From the NCBI GenBank assembly GCA_021298835.1, contig JAJTHG010000055.1, forward strand, positions 1 to 53,207: DNA of 53,207 nt, in the 5' to 3' direction. Shown piece after piece: positions 15,950 to 25,300 of the stretch. The notes below the pieces were generated by a model that did no database searches, had not been told where the DNA came from, and worked only from the letters and a program-made list of their open reading frames with translations. Position 1 is the stretch's first letter, and each line of letters opens with the position of its first letter. A program made the translations under genes and the position numbers. Source of the DNA: Gemmatimonadota bacterium (lineage in GTDB: Bacteria > Gemmatimonadota > Gemmatimonadetes > Gemmatimonadales > Gemmatimonadaceae).

Positions 15950-16555
15950 GTGACCTCCCACGACACCCCCCCGACCGCCGCCCGCCTCGGCGCGGTGCTC
16001 TTCCGGAATCGCGGCTGGCTCCCGGCCCCGTTCGTTATCGTGCCGCTCGTGCTCAGCGGCGGCTTCCATCTGGCGCAGTGGGTCGTCGGGCTCGGGATCG
16101 TCGCGCTGGGCGAGTGGTGGCGCCTTGCCGGCGTGGCGCGGGCCGGCCCGGGGACGCGGCGGCGCGAGGGCCAGTCGAGCGAGCTCGTCACGTGGGGCCC
16201 GTTCGCCTGGAGCCGCAACCCGCTCTACAACGGCAACTACCTGATCTGGATGGGCTTCGTCGTCATCTCCGGGGTCTGGTGGTTCCTCCCGGCCGCCACG
16301 GTGCTGTTCTTCACCGAGTACACCCTGATCGTCGCGTACGAGGAGGCCGACCTCCTGCGCGCCTTCGGCGCGCCGTATGCCGAGTACCGGGCGCGCACCC
16401 CGCGCTGGATTCCCCGGCCCCCCGCCCCCGGCGCCGCCGAGGGGCCCGCCGACCACGCGGCGGCGTGGCGCAGCGAGCGCAGCACCTTCCTGCAGTACGT
16501 CGTCCTCGTGATCGCGTTCGCGCTGCGCCAGCACTTCCTCCCGCCGATCGGCTGA
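15950..16555 (+). CDS. isoprenylcysteine carboxyl methyltransferase-family membrane protein
   Basis: A 201-aa integral membrane protein with about four or five TM helices (FVIVPLVLSGGFHLAQWVVG, YLIWMGFVVISGVWWFL). The SAM-binding signature of the ICMT/phospholipid-methyltransferase family is visible: GPFAWSRNPLYNGNYL in the loop and EEADLLRAFGAPYAEYRA near the C-terminus. Bacterial members methylate lipids or small molecules, or have no known substrate. GTG 15950 has a start-proximal -10. The stop codon lies inside a 16-bp tandem duplication that fills the gap to the kinase gene. Confidence 0.85.
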   Translation: MTSHDTPPTAARLGAVLFRNRGWLPAPFVIVPLVLSGGFHLAQWVVGLGIVALGEWWRLAGVARAGPGTRRREGQSSELVTWGPFAWSRNPLYNGNYLIWMGFVVISGVWWFLPAATVLFFTEYTLIVAYEEADLLRAFGAPYAEYRARTPRWIPRPPAPGAAEGPADHAAAWRSERSTFLQYVVLVIAFALRQHFLPPIG

Positions 16556-16603
16556 CCCGCCGATCGGCTGACCCGCCGGCGGGGACCGGCCGGCGGGGAC
16601 CGG
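16544..16603 (+). repeat. two adjacent tandem duplications filling the intergenic gap
   Basis: A 16-bp unit (CCGATCGGCTGACCCG) occurs twice at 16544-16575 and includes the stop of the ICMT-like gene. A 14-bp unit (CCGGCGGGGACCGG) then occurs twice at 16576-16603. Almost the whole gap between the two convergent genes is duplicated sequence. Confidence 0.9.
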
Positions 16604-16606
16604 CGG

Positions 16607-17632
16607 TCAGCGCTGCGTCAGCACGACGGCCAGCAGGACCAGCAGCAGCAGCACGCCGCCCAAGGCCAGCCACACGAACGTGGCGCGGCGGGGGAGGCGG
16701 ATGAACTCGCTCGACGTGTGCGGGGGCCGGGGCGGACGGGGGGTCCCCGGGACCTCCGCCGAGATCGCCGTGCTCGCGCGCGGCGCGCTGAGTCCCTCGA
16801 GGACCGCCAGCATCGCGTCGGCCGTCGGCGGCCGCTCGTCGGGATGCTTGGCCAGCGCCTGCATGACCACGTTGCAGACAGCCGACGGCACGTGGGGCGT
16901 CCGCGGCTTGAGCGGCGGCGGCGGCTCGTTCGCATGGGCGGTCATGAGCGCCATGCCCTGCTTCCCCGCGAACGGGTGCGACCCGCTCAGCGCCTCGTAG
17001 GCCACGATGCCCACGGCGTAGAGATCGGCGCGATGGTCGGCGGACGGGTCCGCCGCCGCCTGCTCGGGGGCCATGTACTGCGGCGTCCCGACGGACAGCC
17101 CCATGGACATCCGCCCGCTCGCCAGGTGCGGGTGCTGCGCGGCCGCCAGCGCCTTCGCCACGCCGAAGTCGGTGACGACGGCGACGCCGCCCGAGAGCAT
17201 GACGTTCTCCGGCTTGACGTCGCGGTGCACGATGCCGTGCGCGTGTGCCCACGCGAGGGCCTTGAGCACGTCCCGGAAGACCTGGAACGCCTCGCGCAGA
17301 TCGAGCGGTCCGCGCTGCAACCGCTGCCGCAACGTCTCGCCCTCGACGAACGGCATCGTGTAGAACGGCAGGCCGTCGGCCTCCCCCGCCTTGAGCAGCG
17401 GCACGATGTGGGGATGCTGCAGCGTCGCCACCATCTGGATCTCGCGGTGGAACCGCTCGTGCGAGATCTCCCCCGCCAGCTCCGGCGGGAGCACCTTGAT
17501 GACCACCTTGCGGCCGAGTTGCCGCTCGGTGGCGAGGTACACCCGCGACATCCCGGCGCCGATCTCGGCCTCGATCGCGTACACGTCACCGAGGGCGCGC
17601 GTCAGGCGTTCGCGGAGCGAGGCCCTGGTCAA
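16607..17632 (-). CDS. Hanks-type serine/threonine protein kinase with C-terminal TM anchor
   Basis: A 341-aa kinase. Gly loop IGAGMSRVYLA, Lys in KVVIKVLPPE, catalytic loop HRDVKPENVML, DFG in VVTDFGVAKAL and APE-like GTPQYMAPEQ are all present, so it should be active. After a Pro-rich linker (PGTPRPPRPPHTSSEF) a single TM helix (VWLALGGVLLLLVLLAVVL) ends the protein, with only a few residues outside. Unlike its two paralogues upstream, it has no TPR ectodomain. TTG 17632 lies 4 nt after the stop of the preceding kinase gene. Last gene of the ferredoxin-kinase-MFS-kinase-kinase operon. Targets are unknown. Confidence 0.9.
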   Translation of the reverse strand: MTRASLRERLTRALGDVYAIEAEIGAGMSRVYLATERQLGRKVVIKVLPPELAGEISHERFHREIQMVATLQHPHIVPLLKAGEADGLPFYTMPFVEGETLRQRLQRGPLDLREAFQVFRDVLKALAWAHAHGIVHRDVKPENVMLSGGVAVVTDFGVAKALAAAQHPHLASGRMSMGLSVGTPQYMAPEQAAADPSADHRADLYAVGIVAYEALSGSHPFAGKQGMALMTAHANEPPPPLKPRTPHVPSAVCNVVMQALAKHPDERPPTADAMLAVLEGLSAPRASTAISAEVPGTPRPPRPPHTSSEFIRLPRRATFVWLALGGVLLLLVLLAVVLTQR

Positions 17633-17636
17633 CGGA

Positions 17637-20600
17637 TCAGGTCCCGCCGGTGGGGGCTGGGAGGGGCGCCCGGGCCGGCGCGTCGGGCGCCAAGCGGCCC
17701 AGTGCCGCCGTCGCTTCGTCGTACATCGCGCGCTCGCCGCGCGACGCGCGTTCCTGCAGCCGGCGCACCATCGCCCAGGCCCGTCGCGCGTCGTCCCGCG
17801 CCCCGGCGGCCTCGGCGAGGCGCGCCACCTCGCGCCATGACGCGGCGACCAGCGGTCCTCCGCCCGCGGGCACGTTGCGCGCGATCACTCGGCGCGCGTC
17901 CGGCAGCCGCGCGACATCCCCCCAGGCGCGCGCTACCCGCAGGGCGAGCCAGCGGACGCCCAGCCCATCAACGTCGGGGAGGCGCGGCGCGGCGGAGTCG
18001 GCCGCGGCGATCACCGCCGGAGTCAGCGCGCCGGCCGCGCGCGCGAGTTCGAGGTCCACCAGCGCCAGCAGCCCTGCGCGCCGCATCGGGGCCGGGCCCT
18101 CGGCAAAGGCCGCCCCGTTGAGCCCTTCGAGCGTGCGGCGAAGGCCGCGCAGCGCGATCGTGTCGCCGCGCGCGCCGGCCGCCATCACCAGCGCCCACGG
18201 CCCGTCCGCCACCGTGAAGGCGTGGCGGCCCATCGGCGCGGCCGGCGCGGCCAGCGCCACCGGCAGCGCGGCCTCGAGCAGGCGCGTCGCCTCCGCGACC
18301 GGCATCGGCTCCACCCCTGCCATCGTCGCTGCGACGAGCGAGGCCGCTGCCCGCAGCGTGTCGTCGGGGACGGCGCGCAGCACGTCCCACAAGCGCCACG
18401 CCTGGCCAAGCGCCAGTGCCGCCGTCAGCGCCGGCCCGACCAGCTCGCGGCGCGCCGTCGGGAGCGACTCGTCCCACGCACTCCAGACGAGGCGTTCGAC
18501 CTGCGCCACGTGACCGAGGGCCTCGGCCGCGAAGACGGCGCCGACCGTGGCCCGGAGGGTCGGCGCCATCCGCAGGGCGCTGGCCGTCGCCCGCCGCACC
18601 TCGTCGGTGTCGCCGACCACGGCCGCCGTCTCCAGGCGCAGCAGCGGACCAGGCAGGCCACCGGCCGAGTCGTCGCCCTTGAGCGCGGCGAGCGCCGTCC
18701 GGGCTTCGTCCCGACGACCGCTCAACGCGTAGAGCGAAGGCAGGCGCTCCCGCGCCGGCCGCAGCGTGCCGTCCAGCGCCACCGCGCGCTCGAACTGCTC
18801 GATCGCTCGCGACATCCAGTCGGGGACGTCGGCCAGTTGCCCCGCGCGGAAGAGCAGCTCGCCGAGCAGCACGTGCGCCTCCGCCTGATCGGGCAGGCGT
18901 GCGACGAGCCGCTCGGCGGAGGCGATCCGTTCCGCCACGGGCGTCGGCGCGGGATACATGCGGCCGGCGATGACATCGACCAGCATGCTGTCGTCCGCCG
19001 TCAGGCGGTCGCGCCGCCCCCACGCCATCGCGAGCCGTGGTCGGGGTGCCGGCGTCAACGCCCAGCCGGAGGCCAGCTCGCCGCGCAATGCCGCCATCGC
19101 GAACGTACTGTCGCGGTCCACGGCCGCGTCGAACGACGCCAGCGCGCGGTCGTAGCCGCCCCGCCGGTATGCGCCGAGGCCGTCCAGGTAGTGGCGCACC
19201 GCCTCGGGATCACGTCCGAGCAGCAGCGACAGCCGGTTCTCGAGGTCACCGGCGCGCGATGCGACGAGCGATGCCGCCAGGCGCGCGGCGAGGGCCGGCA
19301 CGCTGTCCGCCGGGCCCTCGACCGTCGCCTGGGTGAGCTCGGCGCCATCGCGCACCTGGAACAGCGTCGCGCGGATCGTCATGCGCTCGCGCGTCCCGGT
19401 GACGCTCCCGTCAATCAGCTGGGCGGCGCCGAGCCGCTGCGCGGTGCGCAGCAGGGCGTCGAGGTCGGGGTCGGCCGGCGTGGCCTCCCGCCGCAGCGCC
19501 GCGAGGAACGAGCGTACGTCCACCGCGCGCGTCCCGGCGACGCCGGACAGCGCAGGCGCCAACAGGTCCATCATCCCCTCGCGCAGGTACGGCACGTCGG
19601 GGGCCCCGCTCACCCGGAACGGCGCCACCGCCACCGCCAGCGTGTCCGTTGGTCCCGGTCCGGCGTCGCGCCGCAGGAACACGAAGCCCGCCGCCAGCGC
19701 CCCGACCACCGCGAGTGTGGCGAGCGCTCCGCGCCACGGGACCCGGGCCGCGCTCACGGCCGCGGCGGGTCCCGCACTCGCCGCCGGTCCGACAGGCACC
19801 GCCGGCAGCGCCGGCGGCGTCCGCCGCACGAGCCGGCTGGCCGGCCCGTCGCTCACCCGCCGCGGGCGCGCCGGCGACGAACCTTCCAGCCGCAGGTGCC
19901 CCAGCATCGAGACGAGCTCGGTGGCGCTCGACGGCCGCGCCGACGGTGTCTTCTGCATCGCCCGTTCCACGAGTTGCGCGAGCGGCCGCGGCAGCGAGGG
20001 CTCCCGCGCGGCGATCGGCGTCACCGCCCTCGCATCGCCGGACGCACGACCCGCGAACGGGTGCTCGCCCGCCAGCAGTTCGTACGCGATGACGCCCCAG
20101 GCGTAGAGGTCCACCCGGTGGTCCATCAGCGGGTCACCGGCGACCAGCTCCGGTGCCATGTACGCCGGCGTCCCGACGGCGAGCCCGGGAGCCGTGATCC
20201 CGCCCCGTGTCCGCTCGGCACCGGCGGACGCGGCGATCGCCTTCGCCACGCCGACGTCGGTCACCAGCGCGGCTCCCGGCACGAGCAGCACATGCTCGGG
20301 CGTCACGTCGCGATGCACCACCCCGCGCGCGTGCGCCGCCGCCAGCCCCTTGGCCACGTCGCGCAGGATCTCCACCGCTTCGTCGAGCGGCACGCGCCCG
20401 CGCCCGAGCCGCGCGCGCAGCGTCTCGCCTTCCACGAACGCCATCGTGTAGTACGGCATGCCCTGCGCGTCGCCCGACGCGAGCGGCGGCACCACGTGGC
20501 GATGCGTGATGCCCGCCGCGACCGAGAGCTCGCGACGGAAGCGCTCGACGCTCACCGCTCCCGCCGCATCGACGGGCAGCAGCTTCACCACGACGCGCCG

Positions 20601-20720
20601 GTCGCGCGCGTGGTCGCGCGCGGAGAAGGCGCGCCACGGCCCGCTCCCGTCGAGCTCGTGCTCGAGGGTCAGCCCCGTGCCGAGGGCGGCGGCGAGACGG
20701 TCGCGGATCGGGTCGGTCAT
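17637..20720 (-). CDS. receptor-type kinase-like protein with degenerate catalytic loop and TPR ectodomain
   Basis: A 1027-aa protein. The kinase fold spans residues about 18-280, with Lys46 (VVVKLLP) and Glu64 kept. The catalytic loop reads HRDVTPEH: Asp138 stays, but Lys is Thr140 and the metal-binding Asn is His143. DFG is DVG (155-157). Myxobacterial kinases tolerate Ser/Thr at the Lys position, but loss of the Asn is less expected, so activity is doubtful. A TM helix near 335-355 leads to a periplasmic FlgO/TolB-N-like domain (VAVAPFRVSGAPDVPYLREG) and many TPR-like helices. It is a paralogue of the kinase at 22047-24899. An imperfect palindrome (20724-20740) sits just before ATG 20720, 25 nt after the MFS gene. 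Confidence 0.88.
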   Translation of the reverse strand: MTDPIRDRLAAALGTGLTLEHELDGSGPWRAFSARDHARDRRVVVKLLPVDAAGAVSVERFRRELSVAAGITHRHVVPPLASGDAQGMPYYTMAFVEGETLRARLGRGRVPLDEAVEILRDVAKGLAAAHARGVVHRDVTPEHVLLVPGAALVTDVGVAKAIAASAGAERTRGGITAPGLAVGTPAYMAPELVAGDPLMDHRVDLYAWGVIAYELLAGEHPFAGRASGDARAVTPIAAREPSLPRPLAQLVERAMQKTPSARPSSATELVSMLGHLRLEGSSPARPRRVSDGPASRLVRRTPPALPAVPVGPAASAGPAAAVSAARVPWRGALATLAVVGALAAGFVFLRRDAGPGPTDTLAVAVAPFRVSGAPDVPYLREGMMDLLAPALSGVAGTRAVDVRSFLAALRREATPADPDLDALLRTAQRLGAAQLIDGSVTGTRERMTIRATLFQVRDGAELTQATVEGPADSVPALAARLAASLVASRAGDLENRLSLLLGRDPEAVRHYLDGLGAYRRGGYDRALASFDAAVDRDSTFAMAALRGELASGWALTPAPRPRLAMAWGRRDRLTADDSMLVDVIAGRMYPAPTPVAERIASAERLVARLPDQAEAHVLLGELLFRAGQLADVPDWMSRAIEQFERAVALDGTLRPARERLPSLYALSGRRDEARTALAALKGDDSAGGLPGPLLRLETAAVVGDTDEVRRATASALRMAPTLRATVGAVFAAEALGHVAQVERLVWSAWDESLPTARRELVGPALTAALALGQAWRLWDVLRAVPDDTLRAAASLVAATMAGVEPMPVAEATRLLEAALPVALAAPAAPMGRHAFTVADGPWALVMAAGARGDTIALRGLRRTLEGLNGAAFAEGPAPMRRAGLLALVDLELARAAGALTPAVIAAADSAAPRLPDVDGLGVRWLALRVARAWGDVARLPDARRVIARNVPAGGGPLVAASWREVARLAEAAGARDDARRAWAMVRRLQERASRGERAMYDEATAALGRLAPDAPARAPLPAPTGGT

Positions 20721-20723
20721 GAA

Positions 20724-20740
20724 GGTGCCTTCAAGGTACC
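20724..20740. promoter_or_regulatory. imperfect palindrome before the second kinase gene
   Basis: GGTACCTT-G-AAGGCACC on the minus strand: 8-bp arms, one mismatch, ending 3 nt before the ATG. It could hide the ribosome-binding region in an RNA hairpin, or be a protein site. Confidence 0.3.
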
Positions 20741-20745
20741 GCCGA

Positions 20746-22050
20746 CTACGCGGGTTGGCGCTCCGGCCCGCCGTCGGCGTCGAGCACGGTCACGGGCCGG
20801 GCCACCGGCTGCACCGCAAGTGTGGCGACGAATCCCACCGCCAGCGCGGCCGCGATCGCCGTGAAGGTCGGAGCGTAGAGCGGCAGGCGGGGCGCCCCGT
20901 CGGGCAGAGCCGCGAGCCGGGCTTCGCGCACGCGCGTGATCACCAGCGGGCCGACCACGCCCGCGGCGCTCCAGGCCGTCAGCAGGGCCCCGTGAATCGC
21001 GCCGACGTTGCGCGCGCCGAACAGGTCGGCGAGGTAGGCCGGGATGGTGGCGAAGCCGCCCCCGTACATCGAGAAGACGACGAGCGTCATCGCCTGGAAG
21101 GCCCGCCACGTGCCGTCGGCACCGACACGCGGTAGCAGCACGAACAGTGCCGCCTGCACGGCGAAGAAGGCGAGGAAGACCGCCCGCCGCCCCGCGACGT
21201 CGCTGAGCGAGGCCCACGCGAGGCGGCCGGCGGCGTTCGCCAGCGCAAGGATGCCCAGGAACGCCGCGGCCTGCGCCGGAGTCCGCCCGAACAGGTCCTG
21301 CATCAGCGGCGATCCCTGCGCGAGGAGCGCGATACCGGCGCTGATGTTCACGAACAGCATTCCCCAGAGGAGCCAGAACTGCCGCGTGCGCAGCGCCGCG
21401 CCCACGGTCATCGCCGGCAGCGCCAGCTGCGCAGCCCGGTGCGGGGGCGGGCGCCAGCCCGGCGGCATCCAGCCGTCAGGGGGCGGCACCAGCCGCTGCG
21501 CGGCCGCGAGCATGACGCTCCCGTACGCCGCCGCGAGGGTCCACAGGGTGGCGGGTACCCCGACGCGTTCGATCAGGGCGTTTGCCAGCGGCGCGGCGAT
21601 CAGCGAGCCGCCGCCGAAGCCGAGCACCGCCAGGCCGGTGGCGAGGCCGCGCCGGTCGGGGAACCACTTCACCAGCGCGCTGACCGGCGACACGTAGGCA
21701 AGGCCGAGCCCGATCCCCCCCACGACCCCGACGCCGAGGTACAGCAGCCACAGGCGCGCGGACGCCACGCCAAGCCCGCCCAGCGCGAGCCCGCCGGCGA
21801 AGCACGCTGCGGCGAGCCGCGCGGCCGCGCGCGGCCCCGCGCGCTCCAGCCAGCGGCCCCCCACCGCCGCGCTGGCCCCCAGCAGGGCGATCGCGATCGA
21901 GAACGTGTACGCCGCCGCCCCCTTGGGAAACGCCGGGGCGCTCGCCTCGATCGGGCGGTTGAACACGCTCCACGCGTAGATCGAGCCGACGCACAGGTGA
22001 ATCGCCACCGCGGCCGGCGCGATCGTCCACCGCGCCGCGTGGGGCGTCAC
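20746..22050 (-). CDS. MFS transporter, oxalate/formate-antiporter-like (OFA) family
   Basis: A 434-aa carrier with about 12 TM helices. Signature segments of the OFA branch are visible: CVGSIYAWSVFNRPIE in helix 1, GLAYVSPVSALVKWFPDRRG between helices 4 and 5, and FVNISAGIALLAQGSPLMQD in the second half. These carriers move small carboxylates. GTG 22050 overlaps the stop of the upstream kinase gene (GTGA), so they are translationally coupled. The frame is open much further upstream, but that stretch is the antisense frame of the kinase. A carrier between two receptor-like kinases suggests joint control of one nutrient signal (inference). Confidence 0.88.
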   Translation of the reverse strand: MTPHAARWTIAPAAVAIHLCVGSIYAWSVFNRPIEASAPAFPKGAAAYTFSIAIALLGASAAVGGRWLERAGPRAAARLAAACFAGGLALGGLGVASARLWLLYLGVGVVGGIGLGLAYVSPVSALVKWFPDRRGLATGLAVLGFGGGSLIAAPLANALIERVGVPATLWTLAAAYGSVMLAAAQRLVPPPDGWMPPGWRPPPHRAAQLALPAMTVGAALRTRQFWLLWGMLFVNISAGIALLAQGSPLMQDLFGRTPAQAAAFLGILALANAAGRLAWASLSDVAGRRAVFLAFFAVQAALFVLLPRVGADGTWRAFQAMTLVVFSMYGGGFATIPAYLADLFGARNVGAIHGALLTAWSAAGVVGPLVITRVREARLAALPDGAPRLPLYAPTFTAIAAALAVGFVATLAVQPVARPVTVLDADGGPERQPA

Positions 22051-24899
22051 CGCGCCGACCAACGCGCGAGGTCGCGCCGCCGGGCGCCGAGCAGCGCGAC
22101 GCTGCGCGAGTCGCGGATGCGCGAGAGGGTGCGGACGGCCCGTGTCGTGTCCCCCGCCGCCACCCAGAGTTGCGCCGCGAGCCAGCTCGTCGCCTCGTGC
22201 CGGAAGCCGAGCCCGAAGTAGGGATCGGCCAGTTCGGCGTCGAGCGCCGCCAGCGAATCGCGCGACGGCCGGCCCGCCAGCGCGGCGTCGGCCTGCGTGG
22301 CCAGCAGCCACATCGTACGCGGGAGGCGGCCGAGGGGCGTGCGGTTGGCGTGGGGCCCCAGCCAGCGCGAGAACGACGCGAGCGCCGCACGGTCGCGCGC
22401 GTGCCACGCCCGCAGGATGAGCGCCGCCGTCGCGGCATCCCACGCCCAGTACGAGATCGCATCGCGCGGCACGGGCGGCAGCGTCGCCCGCAGGCGCTCG
22501 GCGAACGCGCGCGCCGGCGCCGCCGGCGCGGCGCCCACCCCGTGCATCGCCACGACCTCGGCCGGCAGCTCCGGCGAGGGGTCCGCGCCGTCGGCCAGCA
22601 GGCGGCCCACGGTCACCGAGTCGCCGTCGAGCCCGGCCACGAGCACCGAGGCCCGCTGCCACACGCGCCGGTCCCCGTCCGTCGCGACCTTCGGTCGCAG
22701 CGCGTCGAGGATCCGTCGGGGTCGCGCCGCCGCGGCGGGCTGATGCACCGCGAGGAGGAGCGCGACCTTCGCCACTTCCTGCACCGTTCCCTCGCCCACC
22801 AGCGCCGCGATGCTCGCCCGCTCGGCGGCGGTGTCGGCCGGCGGCGTGAGGAACAGCTCGTTCATCCGGACGGTCGGCGTCGGCGGCCGGTCTCCCCGCG
22901 TGCGCGCGAGCACCGCTCGCGCCCGCGCCGTGTCACCCTGCTCGGCGTAGAGCTGGGTCAGGTGCTCGCGGGCCGGGGCGAAGTTCGCGTCGAGCACGAG
23001 TGCGCGTTCGAACGCCGCGAGCGCCCGCGAACGGGCGTCGGGCATCTCGCTCATCTGCCCCTCGTGCAGGTACGTGTCGGCCAGCAGGTAGAGCGCGTCG
23101 GGGTTGGTGGGCGCCACCTCGACCCACGCCTCGCGCACGGCGAGCCGTTCCCGCGCCATCGTCGGCGCGGGGTAGTTGGGCCCGAGCCAGCCGATCAGCG
23201 CCAGCGAGTCGGCGACCCCCAGCCGCGACCGGAACGGCCAGACGCGCGCCGCGAGGACGGTCCGCCGCGGATCCTGCGTCCAGCTCGCCGCGTGGTGCGC
23301 CGCCATGCCGGCGAGCGCGAACGTCGTGTCGGCATCGAGCGCCGCGAGGAACGCCTCGGTCGCCTCGGCGTAGGCGCCGCGCCGGAAGGCGGCTCGACCC
23401 GCGAGATAGTGCCGGAGCGCCGCGAGCGGCGTCGCGGCGAGGATGCGTTGCCGGTCGGCCGTCTCGCCCGCGCGCGCGGCGAGCATCTGGGTCGCCAGGC
23501 GCGCCACCATGGATGCCAGCGAATCCTGCGGCCCCGTCACCTCCGCTTCCGCGATCGGCCCGAGGCGACCGGGCACGCTCGGCTGCAGCGATGCCCGCAG
23601 GACGAGCCGCGAGGCAGTGCCCGTCACGGACCCCGCCACCACCTGCCCCGCCCCGACCGCCCGCGCCGCCCGCTGCAGGTCCGCGACGGTCGGGTCGCGC
23701 CGGGCACTGCCCCCGACCCGCTGCCACGCCGCGAGGAAGGCCCCCGCCTCGACGACGCGAAGTTCGCGGTCGGCACCCAGCGTCGGGCCCAGCAGGTCCA
23801 TGGCGCCGTCCCGGAGGTACTGGAGCGCCGGATCGGCGCCGGCCGTGCGGAACGGTGCCACCGCCACCAGTCGGTCATCGAACGCGTCATCGAACGCGTC
23901 ATCGAACGCGGAGCCGCGACTCGCGACCCCGGCGCGCCACCACCACGCGGCCAAGCCGACCGTCAGCACGACGAGCGCCGCGAGCACCCCCAGGGCGACG
24001 TGCACCGGCGGCGCGGCGACCGACCCGCGGGGCACCGCGGGCGACCCCCCGGTCGTGAACTGCTCGGCGAGCTGGTCGAGGACCGCACGCGCCGTCGGCG
24101 GCCGGTCCGCGGGCCGCTTCGCCGCGAGCTGCTCGACCAGCCGCGCGAGCGGCGCCGACACACCGGGCCGCACCGAGGCGATCGGGGGAAGGGGGCGCGC
24201 GAGGTGGTCGGTCATCATCTCCGACGGCGCACGACCGGCGAAGGGATGGCGGCCGGCGAGCATCTCCCACGCGACGACGCCGAGTGCGTAGAGGTCCGCG
24301 CGATGATCGAGCGCCGGATCGGCGGTGGCCTGCTCGGGCGACATGTAGGCCGGCGTGCCCATGGCCGTCCCCTGCGAGGTGCGGAACGCGGCGTCGGGCG
24401 CGACCGCATCGCGCAGCGCACGCGCCACCCCGAAGTCGGCGACGAGCGCGACCCCGCCCGACAGCAGGATGTTCTCGGGCTTGATGTCCCGGTGCACGAT
24501 GCCGCGCTGGTGCGCGGCGTCGAGGGCGCGGGCCACGTCGCGCAGGATCGGGACGATCTCGGCCGACGGCATCGGACCGCGCTGGAGCCGCTGCCGCAGC
24601 GACTCGCCGTCGATGTACGGCATCGAGAACCACGGCACGCCGTCGGTGGTGCCGGCGGTGAGCAGCGGGACGATGTTCGCGTGCTGCAGCATGGCCGCCG
24701 CGCGGATCTCGAGCGCGAAGCGCTCGGTTGACATCGTCCCGGCGACCTCGGGACTGAGCACCTTGACCACCACGCGGCGGCCGAGGCCGTGCTCGTGCGC
24801 TACGCAGACGCGGGACATCCCGGCGCCACCGAGTTCGCGCTCGAACGCGAAGCGGTCGGCAGGGAAGCCGAGGGGCGGCGAGGTCGGCGGGGTGGTCAT
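22047..24899 (-). CDS. receptor-type serine/threonine kinase with TPR ectodomain
   Basis: A 950-aa kinase. The cytoplasmic kinase domain has Gly loop LGGAGMSRVCVA, Lys in VVVKVLSPE, HRDIKPENILL, ADFGVARAL and GTPAYMSPEQ, all intact. The TM helix is VALGVLAALVVLTVGLAAWWW. The ectodomain starts with three AFDD repeats, then a FlgO/TolB-N-like domain (VAVAPFRTAGADPALQYLRD) and TPR-like helices (ALRHYLAGRAAFRRGAYAEA, NPDALYLLADTYLHEGQ). ATG 24899 follows GGAGG. It lies 49 nt downstream of the ferredoxin gene and overlaps the MFS gene. It probably senses an envelope or solute cue; the ligand is unknown. Confidence 0.92.
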   Translation of the reverse strand: MTTPPTSPPLGFPADRFAFERELGGAGMSRVCVAHEHGLGRRVVVKVLSPEVAGTMSTERFALEIRAAAMLQHANIVPLLTAGTTDGVPWFSMPYIDGESLRQRLQRGPMPSAEIVPILRDVARALDAAHQRGIVHRDIKPENILLSGGVALVADFGVARALRDAVAPDAAFRTSQGTAMGTPAYMSPEQATADPALDHRADLYALGVVAWEMLAGRHPFAGRAPSEMMTDHLARPLPPIASVRPGVSAPLARLVEQLAAKRPADRPPTARAVLDQLAEQFTTGGSPAVPRGSVAAPPVHVALGVLAALVVLTVGLAAWWWRAGVASRGSAFDDAFDDAFDDRLVAVAPFRTAGADPALQYLRDGAMDLLGPTLGADRELRVVEAGAFLAAWQRVGGSARRDPTVADLQRAARAVGAGQVVAGSVTGTASRLVLRASLQPSVPGRLGPIAEAEVTGPQDSLASMVARLATQMLAARAGETADRQRILAATPLAALRHYLAGRAAFRRGAYAEATEAFLAALDADTTFALAGMAAHHAASWTQDPRRTVLAARVWPFRSRLGVADSLALIGWLGPNYPAPTMARERLAVREAWVEVAPTNPDALYLLADTYLHEGQMSEMPDARSRALAAFERALVLDANFAPAREHLTQLYAEQGDTARARAVLARTRGDRPPTPTVRMNELFLTPPADTAAERASIAALVGEGTVQEVAKVALLLAVHQPAAAARPRRILDALRPKVATDGDRRVWQRASVLVAGLDGDSVTVGRLLADGADPSPELPAEVVAMHGVGAAPAAPARAFAERLRATLPPVPRDAISYWAWDAATAALILRAWHARDRAALASFSRWLGPHANRTPLGRLPRTMWLLATQADAALAGRPSRDSLAALDAELADPYFGLGFRHEATSWLAAQLWVAAGDTTRAVRTLSRIRDSRSVALLGARRRDLARWSAR
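23873..23910 (-). repeat. three tandem 12-bp units in the kinase linker
   Basis: A 12-bp unit encoding AFDD is repeated three times just outside the TM helix, giving an acidic and aromatic spacer. Confidence 0.9.
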
Positions 24900-24948
24900 T
24901 CGGGGCCGACCTCCGCCGGTCGCTCGGGCGACCGGCGGGGCGCAGGAC

Positions 24949-25212
24949 TCAGCGCGTCGGGCGCTTCGGCGGGTTCTCGCCCTTGAAGGCCGACCGGTTG
25001 AGCTGCACGTACGACTGGAGATTCGCCGGCACGTCCTCCTCGGGGAAGATCGCCGTCACCGGACACTCGGGCTCGCAAGCGCCGCAGTCGATGCATTCAT
25101 CCGGGTGGATGAACAGCTGGTTCTCGCCTTCGTAGATGCAATCGACCGGACAGACGTCCACACAGGACTTGTCCTTGACGCCGATGCACGCCTCGGTGAT
25201 CACGTAGGGCAT
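24949..25212 (-). CDS. fdxA: 7Fe-type ferredoxin
   Basis: An 87-aa ferredoxin. The eight N-terminal-half cysteines (9, 17, 21, 25, 40, 43, 46, 50) follow the spacing of Azotobacter ferredoxin I shifted by one residue. By that analogy Cys9, 17 and 50 bind a 3Fe-4S cluster and Cys21, 40, 43 and 46 a 4Fe-4S cluster, with Cys25 free. The C-terminal extension (about 35 aa) is also typical. It carries electrons to unidentified partners. First gene of a minus-strand operon continuing into the kinases. A TAGTTT about 28 nt upstream of the ATG is a candidate -10, so this mRNA would have a leader. Confidence 0.92.
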   Translation of the reverse strand: MPYVITEACIGVKDKSCVDVCPVDCIYEGENQLFIHPDECIDCGACEPECPVTAIFPEEDVPANLQSYVQLNRSAFKGENPPKRPTR

Positions 25213-25300
25213 CTGGAGCGGTGGTATGAGGGAGCGGGAAAACTACACCGCCCCCGAGGAGGAGGGTATCGCGGGATCGCCGGCGGCCGAGCGCCGCCGG

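Noticed and set aside
20746..22662. A 638-aa version of the MFS carrier
   Set aside because: The first about 200 residues are a second frame of the upstream kinase gene. GTG 22050 overlaps the kinase stop and begins the carrier proper.
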